Program-made: the position numbers and the translations under genes | NCBI GenBank assembly: GCA_944321335.1 | Contig: CALUKX010000023.1 | Coordinates: forward strand, 1 to 40,788 | Length of the DNA stretch: 40,788 nt | Direction of reading: 5' to 3' | Source of the DNA: an uncultured Phocaeicola sp. | GTDB taxonomy: Bacteria > Bacteroidota > Bacteroidia > Bacteroidales > Bacteroidaceae | The notes under the pieces: generated by a model | The model's input: only the letters and a program-made list of their open reading frames with translations | Told to the model about the DNA's origin: nothing | Databases searched by the model: none | Shown here: piece after piece, positions 34,807-40,779 of the stretch | How the letters are laid out: the number at the start of each line of letters is the position of its first letter | Position numbering within the stretch: position 1 is the first letter of the stretch

Positions 34807-35959
34807 ACTCACCGACTACTTTTCTCAAGATGTTCACCGCTCCGTTCACGTCCGCATTGATGTATTTCCCTGTGGAAGAACGGAACAGTCCACGTTTTAC
34901 CCTCTTCCCAAGATAAGATTCATGTCTCCCGATTTCTTCCTCTGCAAGCGCATCACATTTTGATGTATAGGATTCTTCATTTTCCACGAACCGTATGCCA
35001 GCCATTTCACATTTATATTTCAGATAGGAAGCCAGTCTCGCAAACGGAATCTGTACGAACTTCTGATTGTTGCGCTTTCCGATGTTTACCGACTGTTTCC
35101 AGCCGGTGTTGTAGCCTACAACTAAGTTCCCTATTCTGTTTTCTATAAGATGATTGACTATCATGCGGCTGTATTTGTGAAACGCATCCTCAAAGTATCT
35201 GTCACGCTTTTCATAAAGATTTTGCATCCGCTTTGTAGCTTTCTTTATTCCCTGCTTGTCCTTTATGCTTTGCAGCTTTGCAAGCTGGCGGTTAAAGTTT
35301 CTGTTGTAGGATTTCAGGAACTTGCCGCTATAAAGAAAGCTGCCTTTCTCCGTTACCATCGTAGCCAGATTGTCGATGCCCAAATCTATTGAAGCGTATC
35401 CGGACTTGTCTAAATCTGCATTTTTGGCTTCATAACGATAAACTATTTCAACTTTCATCTTCTTGCCGTAAGGAAGTATTCTTACTTGCTGAAAATCCTG
35501 AATGCGGTCCTTATACTTCTCCCATTGAGGAATAGGGATAAAAAGGTCTTTAGCAAGACAGATTATTCCATCCTTGATTCTTGCCGACTGATTAGGATAA
35601 TACAGATTAAACAGGCTTCCGCGCTTTCTGAAAGACGGAAGCTGCGGCATAGCCTTGTATTTGGCAGGGTGTGCCTTAAAGTCCTTTATAGCCTTGCAGT
35701 ATGCTTTCACATTCCTGTCCAGAACTTTCAGAATCTGCTGCGATACCTGAGCTTTGAGGAGCCTGTAGTTTATCTCTTCCTCAAGGTTGGGTGTAGCTTT
35801 CATCAGCTTATCCATATCGGCATACCAAAGCCATTTGTTTTCATTCTTCAAAGTCTGACGGAACAGGTATAAGGCCTGATTGTAGAGGTTGTTTGAAACC
35901 TTGCACAGGTTTACAAGCTGTTCCGTTTGCGGAATGTAAAAACTATATATCAAGTTCAT
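34727..35959 (-). CDS. tnpB: TnpB, RNA-guided nuclease-family protein (variant active site)
   Basis: A 410-residue OrfB/TnpB protein, the family ancestral to Cas12. The RuvC-I motif is ASIDLGIDN (Asp192), and RuvC-III is INADVNGAVNIL (Asp370). At the RuvC-II position, where TnpBs have Glu in a pattern like VIVIEDL, it reads LVVGYNTGWKQ with Gly282. Before RuvC-III the usual CxxC...CxxC zinc finger is reduced to one cysteine (Cys335 in YTSKCDALAEEE). Glu326, 328 and 329 are nearby. It may use a rearranged catalytic site or be nuclease-dead. Its start overlaps the end of tnpA by 17 bp. Confidence 0.9.
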   Translation of the reverse strand: MNLIYSFYIPQTEQLVNLCKVSNNLYNQALYLFRQTLKNENKWLWYADMDKLMKATPNLEEEINYRLLKAQVSQQILKVLDRNVKAYCKAIKDFKAHPAKYKAMPQLPSFRKRGSLFNLYYPNQSARIKDGIICLAKDLFIPIPQWEKYKDRIQDFQQVRILPYGKKMKVEIVYRYEAKNADLDKSGYASIDLGIDNLATMVTEKGSFLYSGKFLKSYNRNFNRQLAKLQSIKDKQGIKKATKRMQNLYEKRDRYFEDAFHKYSRMIVNHLIENRIGNLVVGYNTGWKQSVNIGKRNNQKFVQIPFARLASYLKYKCEMAGIRFVENEESYTSKCDALAEEEIGRHESYLGKRVKRGLFRSSTGKYINADVNGAVNILRKVVGESDCISQITGSGRLLRPIRYSSPFRVA

Positions 35960-36551
35960 TTTTCAAGTCCTCCCTTATCAGTTCCATTTTCTTTTTCCGT
36001 CTCCTTGAATACATCTTCATGGCAAAGCAGTGAAGCATTGAAATGATGTCGGAAAATATTTCCTTCTCATCATCTTCAGTCGTTGATTCGGTTTTGTTGA
36101 TTACAATAATCTTGCAGTTGTATTCCAAAAACAGACGTTCAAACATATCAAAGGATATTCTGCTGAAGCGGTCTTTGTACGTAATGTATATACTCCTTAT
36201 TCTATAATTCAAGACATCTTCCAGCATAGAGCGGAACTGTTTCCTTTCAAAATTCATTCCGCTTGCTATATCCTTATACACTTTATCTACTTTCACTCCA
36301 TTCGCATTACAATAGCTTATAAGAGTTTCTGCCTGATTCTCGAGGTCTCTTTTCTGTTTAGAAGTTGAAACTCTCGCATAAACCACATTTACACGATTTT
36401 CGGAAAGTCCGGCTTTTCGATATACGTCTTCTTCGTTGTAGTCATACTGCTTGTTCGCCTGCATCACTACACGTATATCGCCATTCTTTACATATTTGAC
36501 AAGCGTTTGCCTGCTAATATTTAATATCTTTAATACCTTTGATGATTTCAT
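35943..36551 (-). CDS. tnpA: IS607-family serine recombinase TnpA
   Basis: A 202-residue transposase. The N-terminal MerR-like helix-turn-helix (about 4-46) has LNISRQTLVKYVKNGDIRV. The serine recombinase domain begins VVYARVSTSKQKRDLENQ, with likely nucleophile Ser62, then YKDRFSRISFDMFE (about 133-146) as the catalytic arginine helix. The family cuts and joins a circular intermediate with little target preference. A consensus promoter (-33 36583-36586, -7 36556-36563, 19 nt apart) overlaps the start. Confidence 0.92.
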   Translation of the reverse strand: MKSSKVLKILNISRQTLVKYVKNGDIRVVMQANKQYDYNEEDVYRKAGLSENRVNVVYARVSTSKQKRDLENQAETLISYCNANGVKVDKVYKDIASGMNFERKQFRSMLEDVLNYRIRSIYITYKDRFSRISFDMFERLFLEYNCKIIVINKTESTTEDDEKEIFSDIISMLHCFAMKMYSRRRKKKMELIREDLKNELDI

Positions 36552-36586
36552 ATTACAAATATAACCTAATAATATGAAATATCAAA
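36545..36586 (-). promoter_or_regulatory. tnpA promoter inside an inverted repeat
   Basis: The -7 box TATATTTG (minus, 36556-36563) and the -33 TTTG (36583-36586) are 19 nt apart. The -7 box sits in the spacer of an 11-bp inverted repeat, ATTTCATATTA (36545-36555) / TAATATGAAAT (36570-36580), which also covers the tnpA start codon. Confidence 0.6.
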
Positions 36587-36650
36587 TATATTATAGAATA
36601 ATTTTAATATTTTTCTGTATTATATTAATGTTCTACCCTTGTTCTACCGA

Positions 36651-36878
36651 CTACATCGACACCCGTATTAAGTCCTGGAATATTCGTATGCTTTTCACCA
36701 CCGAACCAAGGTGCTGATGGTGAACGCCGGTGTTAACCATTTCCTGCAAGTCGTCGGCCAGATCTTGCGTCAAAGACAATGTTAATTCGACGTCATGCAG
36801 TGAATACTTATCCATAATGTCATAGATTGATACGGTGTCAATTTCCACCTTCTTTGATGTCGTCGCGACATTCATCAT
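36651..36878 (-). CDS. Small protein of unknown function in the integrative element
   Basis: A 75-residue protein I do not recognise. It is mostly helical in character, with IYDIMDKYSLHDVELTLSL and an LADDLQEMV segment, acidic in the middle and with a His-rich loop (GVHHQHLG). Starts at 36878 or 36875 are equivalent. It lies 45 bp downstream of the integrase gene on the same strand, the position often held by an excision factor, but nothing in the sequence confirms that. Confidence 0.55.
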   Translation of the reverse strand: MMNVATTSKKVEIDTVSIYDIMDKYSLHDVELTLSLTQDLADDLQEMVNTGVHHQHLGSVVKSIRIFQDLIRVSM

Positions 36879-36922
36879 TTTTTTCTCTCATAAGTTTAAT
36901 TTTAAAATTGCAAAAATAACGA

Positions 36923-38077
36923 TTAAAAATCACCTTCATAGTTTTTAATCAGCGAGTTAGCTTCCTGAATGTCGTGAGGCGTATAGATATCAGTCATCAG
37001 AATACTGCTGTGTCTGGCCTGGTCCCGTACCGACAGTACATCATAATGCCGTAGCATATTCGTGATGCCGGTATCCTTCAGGCTGTAGAACTTATACGTG
37101 GTCGGAAACTTCAAGTCCTTCCGTACGTGGGCAGCCCACCAATCACGGAACATCTTCTCAGAAACCTTCTGAGGCCCAGGCTTGAAGCCCTTGGAAAATA
37201 AATAATCACTTGAAGCTGCATTGAAGATTCCCAAATCAAGCATCAAGTGAATAACCTTGGCCGGAAGGGTAATCGTGCCATCCTTTTTATTCTTCGATAT
37301 CGTGTCCTCAACGAAGATTGTCTGCCGCTTCAGCGATATGTTCCCTACCCGTAACCGGCACATCTCGGCCGGCCGGATGAAACAGCAATAAAGTATATAG
37401 CTTCCCAACAAGAAATACTTATTCTTCTCGAGCAGGTATTCGTTCAGCATCTCGAGCTGATGCTGTTGAATGATTGTGCGGTTTTTCTTTTTGAAGTTCC
37501 TCCCAAGGATGGCTATTCCTTCAGTCGGGTTCGCCTTGATATAGTTCTTAGACAGACAGAACTGGCTGAACTGCCGAAGAAAAGCCAGATAATTATCTCT
37601 GGTATATGCTGTATTGTCCCTGACAACATATACTTCGTCCAGGAACTCAATACAGAAATCCTTATCGAACTGGTAGATGTAAGTGATGGGTACTTTCTTA
37701 CCTTGATTGAATTCGACCATGTTTTTCAGCTGTGAAGTATAGGCCTTGTGTGATTCGCTCCGATAAGTGCCATCCCGTAACAGCTTGTCGATATAGCTGC
37801 GATATCGCTTGACAACCTCATGGAAAGTCATATAGGCCGACCCATGCTCCTTCTCGATCCACGGGTTCCAGCCGAGAGCAAGCTTCTCGGCCAACCGGTT
37901 CATAAAATCTTTGGCGTATTTCCTCCGTTGACCAGGAGCGATTGAATTCAGTTTGATTTTTTTCCTTCGCATCTTCCCCTGGGCGGGATCGAATGCGTAA
38001 AAGTCGATGTAGACTTCTTTCCCTGCACCGTGATATACCGGTGGTGTGTAGCTTCGGATAGATTGTAATGTAGGCAT
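36923..38077 (-). CDS. Tyrosine recombinase integrase of the integrative element
   Basis: A 384-residue phage-type integrase. An Arm-DNA-binding N-terminus (about 1-75), a SAM-like core-binding domain (about 80-185) and a catalytic domain (about 200-375) are visible. Catalytic residues: Arg235 in CCFIRPAEMCRL, Lys near 262-265, Lys334 in FYSLKDTG where the second Arg normally stands, His356 in QARHSS and nucleophile Tyr365 in TDIYTPH. The SLK(H/D)TG variant is usual in Bacteroidetes integrases. The gene points away from the tRNA-Pro attachment site, 62 bp from the right 20-bp repeat. Confidence 0.93.
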   Translation of the reverse strand: MPTLQSIRSYTPPVYHGAGKEVYIDFYAFDPAQGKMRRKKIKLNSIAPGQRRKYAKDFMNRLAEKLALGWNPWIEKEHGSAYMTFHEVVKRYRSYIDKLLRDGTYRSESHKAYTSQLKNMVEFNQGKKVPITYIYQFDKDFCIEFLDEVYVVRDNTAYTRDNYLAFLRQFSQFCLSKNYIKANPTEGIAILGRNFKKKNRTIIQQHQLEMLNEYLLEKNKYFLLGSYILYCCFIRPAEMCRLRVGNISLKRQTIFVEDTISKNKKDGTITLPAKVIHLMLDLGIFNAASSDYLFSKGFKPGPQKVSEKMFRDWWAAHVRKDLKFPTTYKFYSLKDTGITNMLRHYDVLSVRDQARHSSILMTDIYTPHDIQEANSLIKNYEGDF

Positions 38078-38138
38078 TTTTTTATTATGTGGCTAAATAC
38101 GAGCGTCTTAACCACATAACTTGTCTTATTGATGTCCC

Positions 38139-38158
38139 GTCCCGATTTCGTCCCGGGT
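38139..38158. repeat. Right copy of 20-bp subterminal repeat
   Basis: Identical to 33788-33807, same orientation. Here an extra GTCCC precedes it, so the GTCCCG unit occurs twice in a row. It lies between the integrase start and the right attachment site. Confidence 0.75.
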
Positions 38159-38172
38159 GTTTTAAAATAATT

Positions 38173-38205
38173 AAGGTAACTACCCTTAGTTCAGATAGTT
38201 ACCTT
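38173..38205 (-). terminator. Hairpin past tRNA-Pro, likely terminator
   Basis: A 10-bp perfect stem (AAGGTAACTA 38173-38182 / TAGTTACCTT 38196-38205) starts 9 nt past the tRNA 3' end on the minus strand and is followed by an A/T-rich run. It belongs to the element and appears to replace the host terminator. Confidence 0.65.
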
Positions 38206-38212
38206 ATACTTG

Positions 38213-38227
38213 GTCGGAATGAGGCGA
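38213..38227. repeat. Right attachment site (15-bp direct repeat)
   Basis: GTCGGAATGAGGCGA, identical to 33688-33702. Fourteen of its bases are the 3' end of tRNA-Pro, so insertion leaves the tRNA intact. Confidence 0.85.
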
Positions 38228-38286
38228 CTCGAACGCCCGACCCCTACGTCCCGAACGTAGTGCGCTACCAACTGCGCTACATTCCG
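38214..38286 (-). tRNA. tRNA-Pro(CGG)
   Basis: A 73-nt cloverleaf without encoded CCA. Acceptor stem CGGAATG/CATTCCG (7 bp), D stem GCGC/GCGC, anticodon stem CTACG/CGTAG with loop TTCGGGA (anticodon CGG), T stem GGGCG/CGCCT with TTCGAGT loop, and discriminator A. The C1-G72 pair is typical of bacterial tRNA-Pro. Its 3' end is the integration target of the element to the left. Confidence 0.95.
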
Positions 38287-38316
38287 ATTGCATCCGTTAT
38301 TTCTCGTTTGCGGTTG

Positions 38317-38347
38317 CAAAGGTAGACATATTTCTCAAACCGACAAA
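38317..38347 (-). promoter_or_regulatory. tRNA-Pro promoter
   Basis: Minus-strand TTTG (38344-38347) and TACCTTTG (38317-38324), exactly 19 nt apart. The bases after the -7 box, GCAACCGCAAA, are repeated in the tRNA-Phe promoter. Confidence 0.85.
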
Positions 38348-38403
38348 ACAAAACTGATATTTTTTTCAAAGAAAATTATTTTTCCAACTTTTTCACAGCA
38401 AAG

Positions 38404-38434
38404 TTTGCAGATTCAAAAAGTTTGCCTACCTTTG
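38404..38434 (+). promoter_or_regulatory. tRNA-Phe promoter
   Basis: TTTG (38404-38407) and TACCTTTG (38427-38434), 19 nt apart. It is a mirror image of the tRNA-Pro promoter, the two sharing CTACCTTTGCAACCGCAAA. Confidence 0.85.
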
Positions 38435-38458
38435 CAACCGCAAAACAAAACAATGCAT

Positions 38459-38531
38459 GGTGCCATAGCTCAGTTGGTAGAGCAAAGGACTGAAAATCCT
38501 TGTGTCCCCGGTTCGATTCCTGGTGGCACCA
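38459..38531 (+). tRNA. tRNA-Phe(GAA)
   Basis: A 73-nt cloverleaf, no encoded CCA. Acceptor stem GGTGCCA/TGGCACC, D stem GCTC/GAGC, anticodon stem AAGGA/TCCTT with loop CTGAAAA (anticodon GAA), T loop TTCGATT and discriminator A. A recombinase remnant follows it, so its 3' end probably served as an integration site too. Confidence 0.95.
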
Positions 38532-38555
38532 CTTTGAAGAAAAGCAAAAGATAGT

Positions 38556-38588
38556 AAAATCCTGATTTCCAAGCGAAATCAGGATTTT
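38556..38588 (+). terminator. Terminator after tRNA-Phe
   Basis: A 14-bp perfect stem (AAAATCCTGATTTC 38556-38569 and its complement 38575-38588), 5-nt loop, followed by T residues; 24 nt past the tRNA. Confidence 0.88.
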
Positions 38589-38634
38589 TTGTTTTCTCCC
38601 GACACGCAAAAAACGGCAAAATATTACCGTTCGA

Positions 38635-38680
38635 GGTGGAGCAAAAGGTGGAGATAAAAGGTGGAGCAAAAATCTCCACC
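38635..38680. repeat. GGTGGAG repeats before the recombinase remnant
   Basis: GGTGGAG occurs three times directly (38635, 38647 and 38660, spaced 12-13 bp) and once inverted (CTCCACC 38674-38680), the last pair forming a 7-bp hairpin. Regular spacing close to one helical turn, between tRNA-Phe and the recombinase, suggests integrase arm-type sites. Confidence 0.55.
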
Positions 38681-38774
38681 GAATTAGAGTCTTTCTCACT
38701 GATTTGCAATATTTTGCGTATCAAGAAAACGTGGTCGGTTTCCTACTTTTGTCCAAACTAAAAACTGTAGGAAA

Positions 38775-39167
38775 ATGAAAAGAAGTTCATTCAATGTGCT
38801 TTTCTTCTTGAAGAAGACCAAGCTGCTGAAAAACGGAGAAGCATCCGTTTGTATGCGTATCACTGTAGATGGTACGCGAGTTGAAAACAACATCCGCAAA
38901 AGCATTGACCCGTCTCTCTGGAGTCAGGCTAAGGAATCCGCCAGAGGCAAAAGCCGCAAATCATGCGATCTGAATGCCTACATCGAAAATGCGAGAATCA
39001 AGTTACATCAGATTTTTTGTGAGCTGGAAGAACAGAACCAGCCTATAACAGCGCGTCTGTTACAGGAAATATTTTTCGGACAGGACAAAGAACCGGAAGC
39101 GGTCCGCACCTTTATCGGTACCATGCAAGAGCATAATAACCAATGCCGTGCCTTAAATTGTCTGTAA
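38775..39167 (+). pseudogene. Truncated tyrosine recombinase (N-terminal part only)
   Basis: A 130-residue reading frame with the start of a Bacteroidales integrase. An Arm-DNA-binding region (about 1-60: VLFFLKKTKLLKNGEASVCM, RKSIDPSLWSQ) leads into the core-binding domain, up to EHNNQCRAL. Relatives continue for about 270 more residues with the R-H-R-Y catalytic domain; here the frame ends four codons later. The break is near 39154-39170. A TACTTTTG -7 box (38744-38751) precedes it. A functional N-terminal DNA-binding protein cannot be excluded. Confidence 0.75.
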
Positions 39168-39170
39168 CTT

Positions 39171-39245
39171 ATGAAAAGAGAAATTATCCATATAACGGAG
39201 GACGGCAGAATACTTATCCGCCCCAACAATTACGTGAGTATATAA
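39171..39245 (+). pseudogene. Possible N-terminal remnant of another mobile-element gene
   Basis: A 24-residue frame, MKREIIHITEDGRILIRPNN, then stop after four more residues. Its opening recalls short HTH proteins often found near Bacteroidales integrases, but this is from memory and weak. It lies 4 bp after the recombinase remnant and suggests a deletion junction in this area. Confidence 0.25.
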
Positions 39246-39308
39246 TAAGCAAACTGTTCCTATCTGAAAAGCAGATGTTTATCTGCATGGTGAATAGAAA
39301 TCATAAGT

Positions 39309-39328
39309 CATATCTAAAATGCGGATAA
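39309..39328 (+). repeat. Cassette-flanking repeat, copy 1
   Basis: CATATCTAAAATGCGGATAA matches 40760-40779 in 19 of 20 positions, same orientation. It runs into the palindrome at 39321-39359. Confidence 0.65.
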
Positions 39329-39359
39329 TAAGCCGCAAAATTTGCGGTTAATTATCCGC
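39321..39359. repeat. 39-bp near-perfect palindrome
   Basis: Two 19-nt arms around a single A match at 17 of 19 positions; outer arms GCGGATAAT/ATTATCCGC, inner arms CCGCAAA/TTTGCGG. No T run follows on the plus strand, so it is unlikely to be a plain terminator. A smaller hairpin GCAGAT/ATCTGC (39271-39286) lies just upstream. Confidence 0.75.
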
Positions 39360-39407
39360 GAAACTCTCTTAAATTAGTATTATATGAAGTTTATCGTGAT
39401 AAATCAT

Positions 39408-39415
39408 TACCTTTG
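39408..39415 (+). promoter_or_regulatory. -7 box of the first cassette gene
   Basis: TACCTTTG, identical to the tRNA -7 boxes here, ends 19 bp before the ATG at 39434. It overlaps a possible TTG start at 39413, which argues for the ATG. No clear -33 box. Confidence 0.5.
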
Positions 39416-39433
39416 GAAGTAAATATAAAAAAT

Positions 39434-39793
39434 ATGATTGAACCTTTTAAAGATTATGGAGATTTTGTAAACCATAAAAACGAACGAATTATCTGTTTCA
39501 ATATAAGCAGAACATATTTGGGTTGTGAACGTCCGAATTTATATGAATGTACCCGCAAATATTGGAGATTAAATGGTCAACGAGCCAAGAAAGCAGATTT
39601 AGTTTTTGCAATTTGTTGTGGTTATATTGTTGGAATCTTCAAGCCGCATCATTGGTTTCCTACCCAATGTGAGAAATACAAAGGACGATGGGAGTTTGAA
39701 GGAGAACAAATATTTGATTCTCCTTACCAGAATCAAGATATATCAAAAATCGTACGTAACAGACAAAATCCTGTGATGTATATAAACATGTAG
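39434..39793 (+). CDS. Unknown 119-residue protein in the AT-rich cassette
   Basis: A small cytoplasmic protein, with no signal peptide or membrane segment. Visible landmarks are ICFNISRTYLGCERPNLYECT, then KYWRLNGQRAKKADLVFAIC, GYIVGIFKPHHWFPT, RWEFEGEQIF, and RQNPVMYINM at the end. This order (LYE.T...W, AxxVFA, W.P, R.EF.GE, QNP..Y.N) resembles a domain I associate with restriction- and defence-type proteins, but I cannot name the family with certainty. It is AT-rich compared with the core genome. A TTG start at 39413 is rejected because it lies in the promoter box. Confidence 0.7.
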   Translation: MIEPFKDYGDFVNHKNERIICFNISRTYLGCERPNLYECTRKYWRLNGQRAKKADLVFAICCGYIVGIFKPHHWFPTQCEKYKGRWEFEGEQIFDSPYQNQDISKIVRNRQNPVMYINM

Positions 39794-39797
39794 TTAT

Positions 39798-40673
39798 ATG
39801 ACAGCAAATTCTGATTTAATAATATATCAAGAAAACGAACTTTACGGCCTGAAGGATTGTAATGGCAATGTCATTATTTCTCCTCAATATAAGGAAATGT
39901 ATCCATTCAGTTGTGGTTTAGCTCTCGTCAAAAACAATAAGTCCCAACTTGGTTACATAAATAAAGAAAATAAACTCATAGTACCGTTTGATTTATATTC
40001 TTGGTGTGACCCACAATTCGTTTGTGGATATGCGCGGGTTGTACGCTATAATACAATAAGCGGGAAAGACGAATGGGGAATTATAGATACAGATGGTAAT
40101 GTCATTGTACCTATAAAATATGATAAGATATGGTCTCTTAATGAAAGTTATCTACATTCGGTTAAAGCTTTCATTGAAAATAAAGAGGTTCTTATAAATC
40201 TTTGTATATTTCCTAAACGTGTTGTTTTTAGCGGTTTAAAGTATATAGCAACATATACGATAGAAGATTTCAAAGCTATTTTTAATTGTACACGTATAGA
40301 TGTAAAGGTAAATCCAAAGACAGAAGAACTATTTTTCTCTTACGGGTGCCACACTGGGTATGTTGCATTAAAATGGAAGCCAATCGCGCCAGTTATATCA
40401 GTAGTTATTAATAGTGCCGGTTCTCTCTTTTTGCTTCTACATGAAAGAGAAGATACGGGAAAAACAAACTTTGAAAAAAGTATTTATAAAAGACAAAGGG
40501 AAAAATCATCTACACAGAAACAACAACTTTCTAATACAACTTCTTGGGAGTATGAAAAAGAAAATACAATAGATTCAGACAGTTGGAGTGACCCATATGG
40601 AGACGAACGGGCATATTATGATGGTTGGTCTAGAGAAGATGTCGAGTCTGGATTAGCTGATGCATACGAATAA
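39798..40673 (+). CDS. WG-repeat protein
   Basis: A 291-residue protein. The N-terminal third has WG (KWG) repeats: LYGLKDCNGNVIISPQYKEM (about 16-35), QLGYINKENKLIVPF (about 50-64) and EWGIIDTDGNVIVPIKYDKI (about 91-110). Two more blocks have diverged. The C-terminus (about 235-291) is polar and acidic, with YYDGWSREDVESGLADAYE. No signal peptide or membrane segment. WG-repeat proteins of Bacteroidales are often in toxin/immunity or defence islands, but the molecular role is unknown. It starts 4 bp after the 119-residue gene, so both are likely on one transcript. Confidence 0.8.
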   Translation: MTANSDLIIYQENELYGLKDCNGNVIISPQYKEMYPFSCGLALVKNNKSQLGYINKENKLIVPFDLYSWCDPQFVCGYARVVRYNTISGKDEWGIIDTDGNVIVPIKYDKIWSLNESYLHSVKAFIENKEVLINLCIFPKRVVFSGLKYIATYTIEDFKAIFNCTRIDVKVNPKTEELFFSYGCHTGYVALKWKPIAPVISVVINSAGSLFLLLHEREDTGKTNFEKSIYKRQREKSSTQKQQLSNTTSWEYEKENTIDSDSWSDPYGDERAYYDGWSREDVESGLADAYE

Positions 40674-40759
40674 TTCATTTCTGAAAAAATAAATCAAAAG
40701 AAACTTTAATCTATAAATTATTTAAGGTTTACAAAGTAAAATCACAAGAGTTAGTCAAG

Positions 40760-40779
40760 CATATCTAAAATGCTGATAA
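40760..40779 (+). repeat. Cassette-flanking repeat, copy 2
   Basis: CATATCTAAAATGCTGATAA, one mismatch to copy 1. It lies 87 bp past the WG-repeat gene and is cut off 9 bp later by the window end, so a following palindrome could not be checked. Confidence 0.65.

Larger units (their letters stand above)
34645..36650 (-). mobile_element. IS607-family insertion (TnpA serine recombinase + TnpB)
   Basis: Two overlapping minus-strand genes, tnpA (serine recombinase with MerR-like head) then tnpB, define the IS607 family. Such elements have no terminal inverted repeats and make no target duplication, so the ends given are only outer limits: from the hairpin past tnpB to the stop of the 75-residue gene. 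It sits between two genes of the host integrative element. Confidence 0.8.
33688..38227. mobile_element. Small integrative element in tRNA-Pro
   Basis: A 4.5-kb segment bounded by a 15-bp direct repeat and carrying its own tyrosine integrase next to the tRNA. It also contains an XRE-type repressor, a small divergent regulator and a 75-residue unknown gene. About 1.9 kb of it is an IS607-family insertion. Without that, about 2.6 kb remains: integration and control genes but no replication, conjugation or capsid genes. It is either a minimal satellite-type element or a deleted prophage/ICE. Confidence 0.82.

Noticed and set aside
34645-36650. IS200/IS605 family instead of IS607
   Set aside because: The partner gene encodes a serine recombinase with a MerR-like head, not the small HUH (Y1) transposase of IS200/IS605.
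38214-38286. Idea that the integrative element destroyed tRNA-Pro
   Set aside because: The full cloverleaf and promoter are intact on the right side; only the 3' end is duplicated at the left.
39143-39328. 61-codon reading frame overlapping the recombinase remnant end
   Set aside because: Out of frame with the recombinase and no family resemblance; it overlaps the repeat and palindrome.
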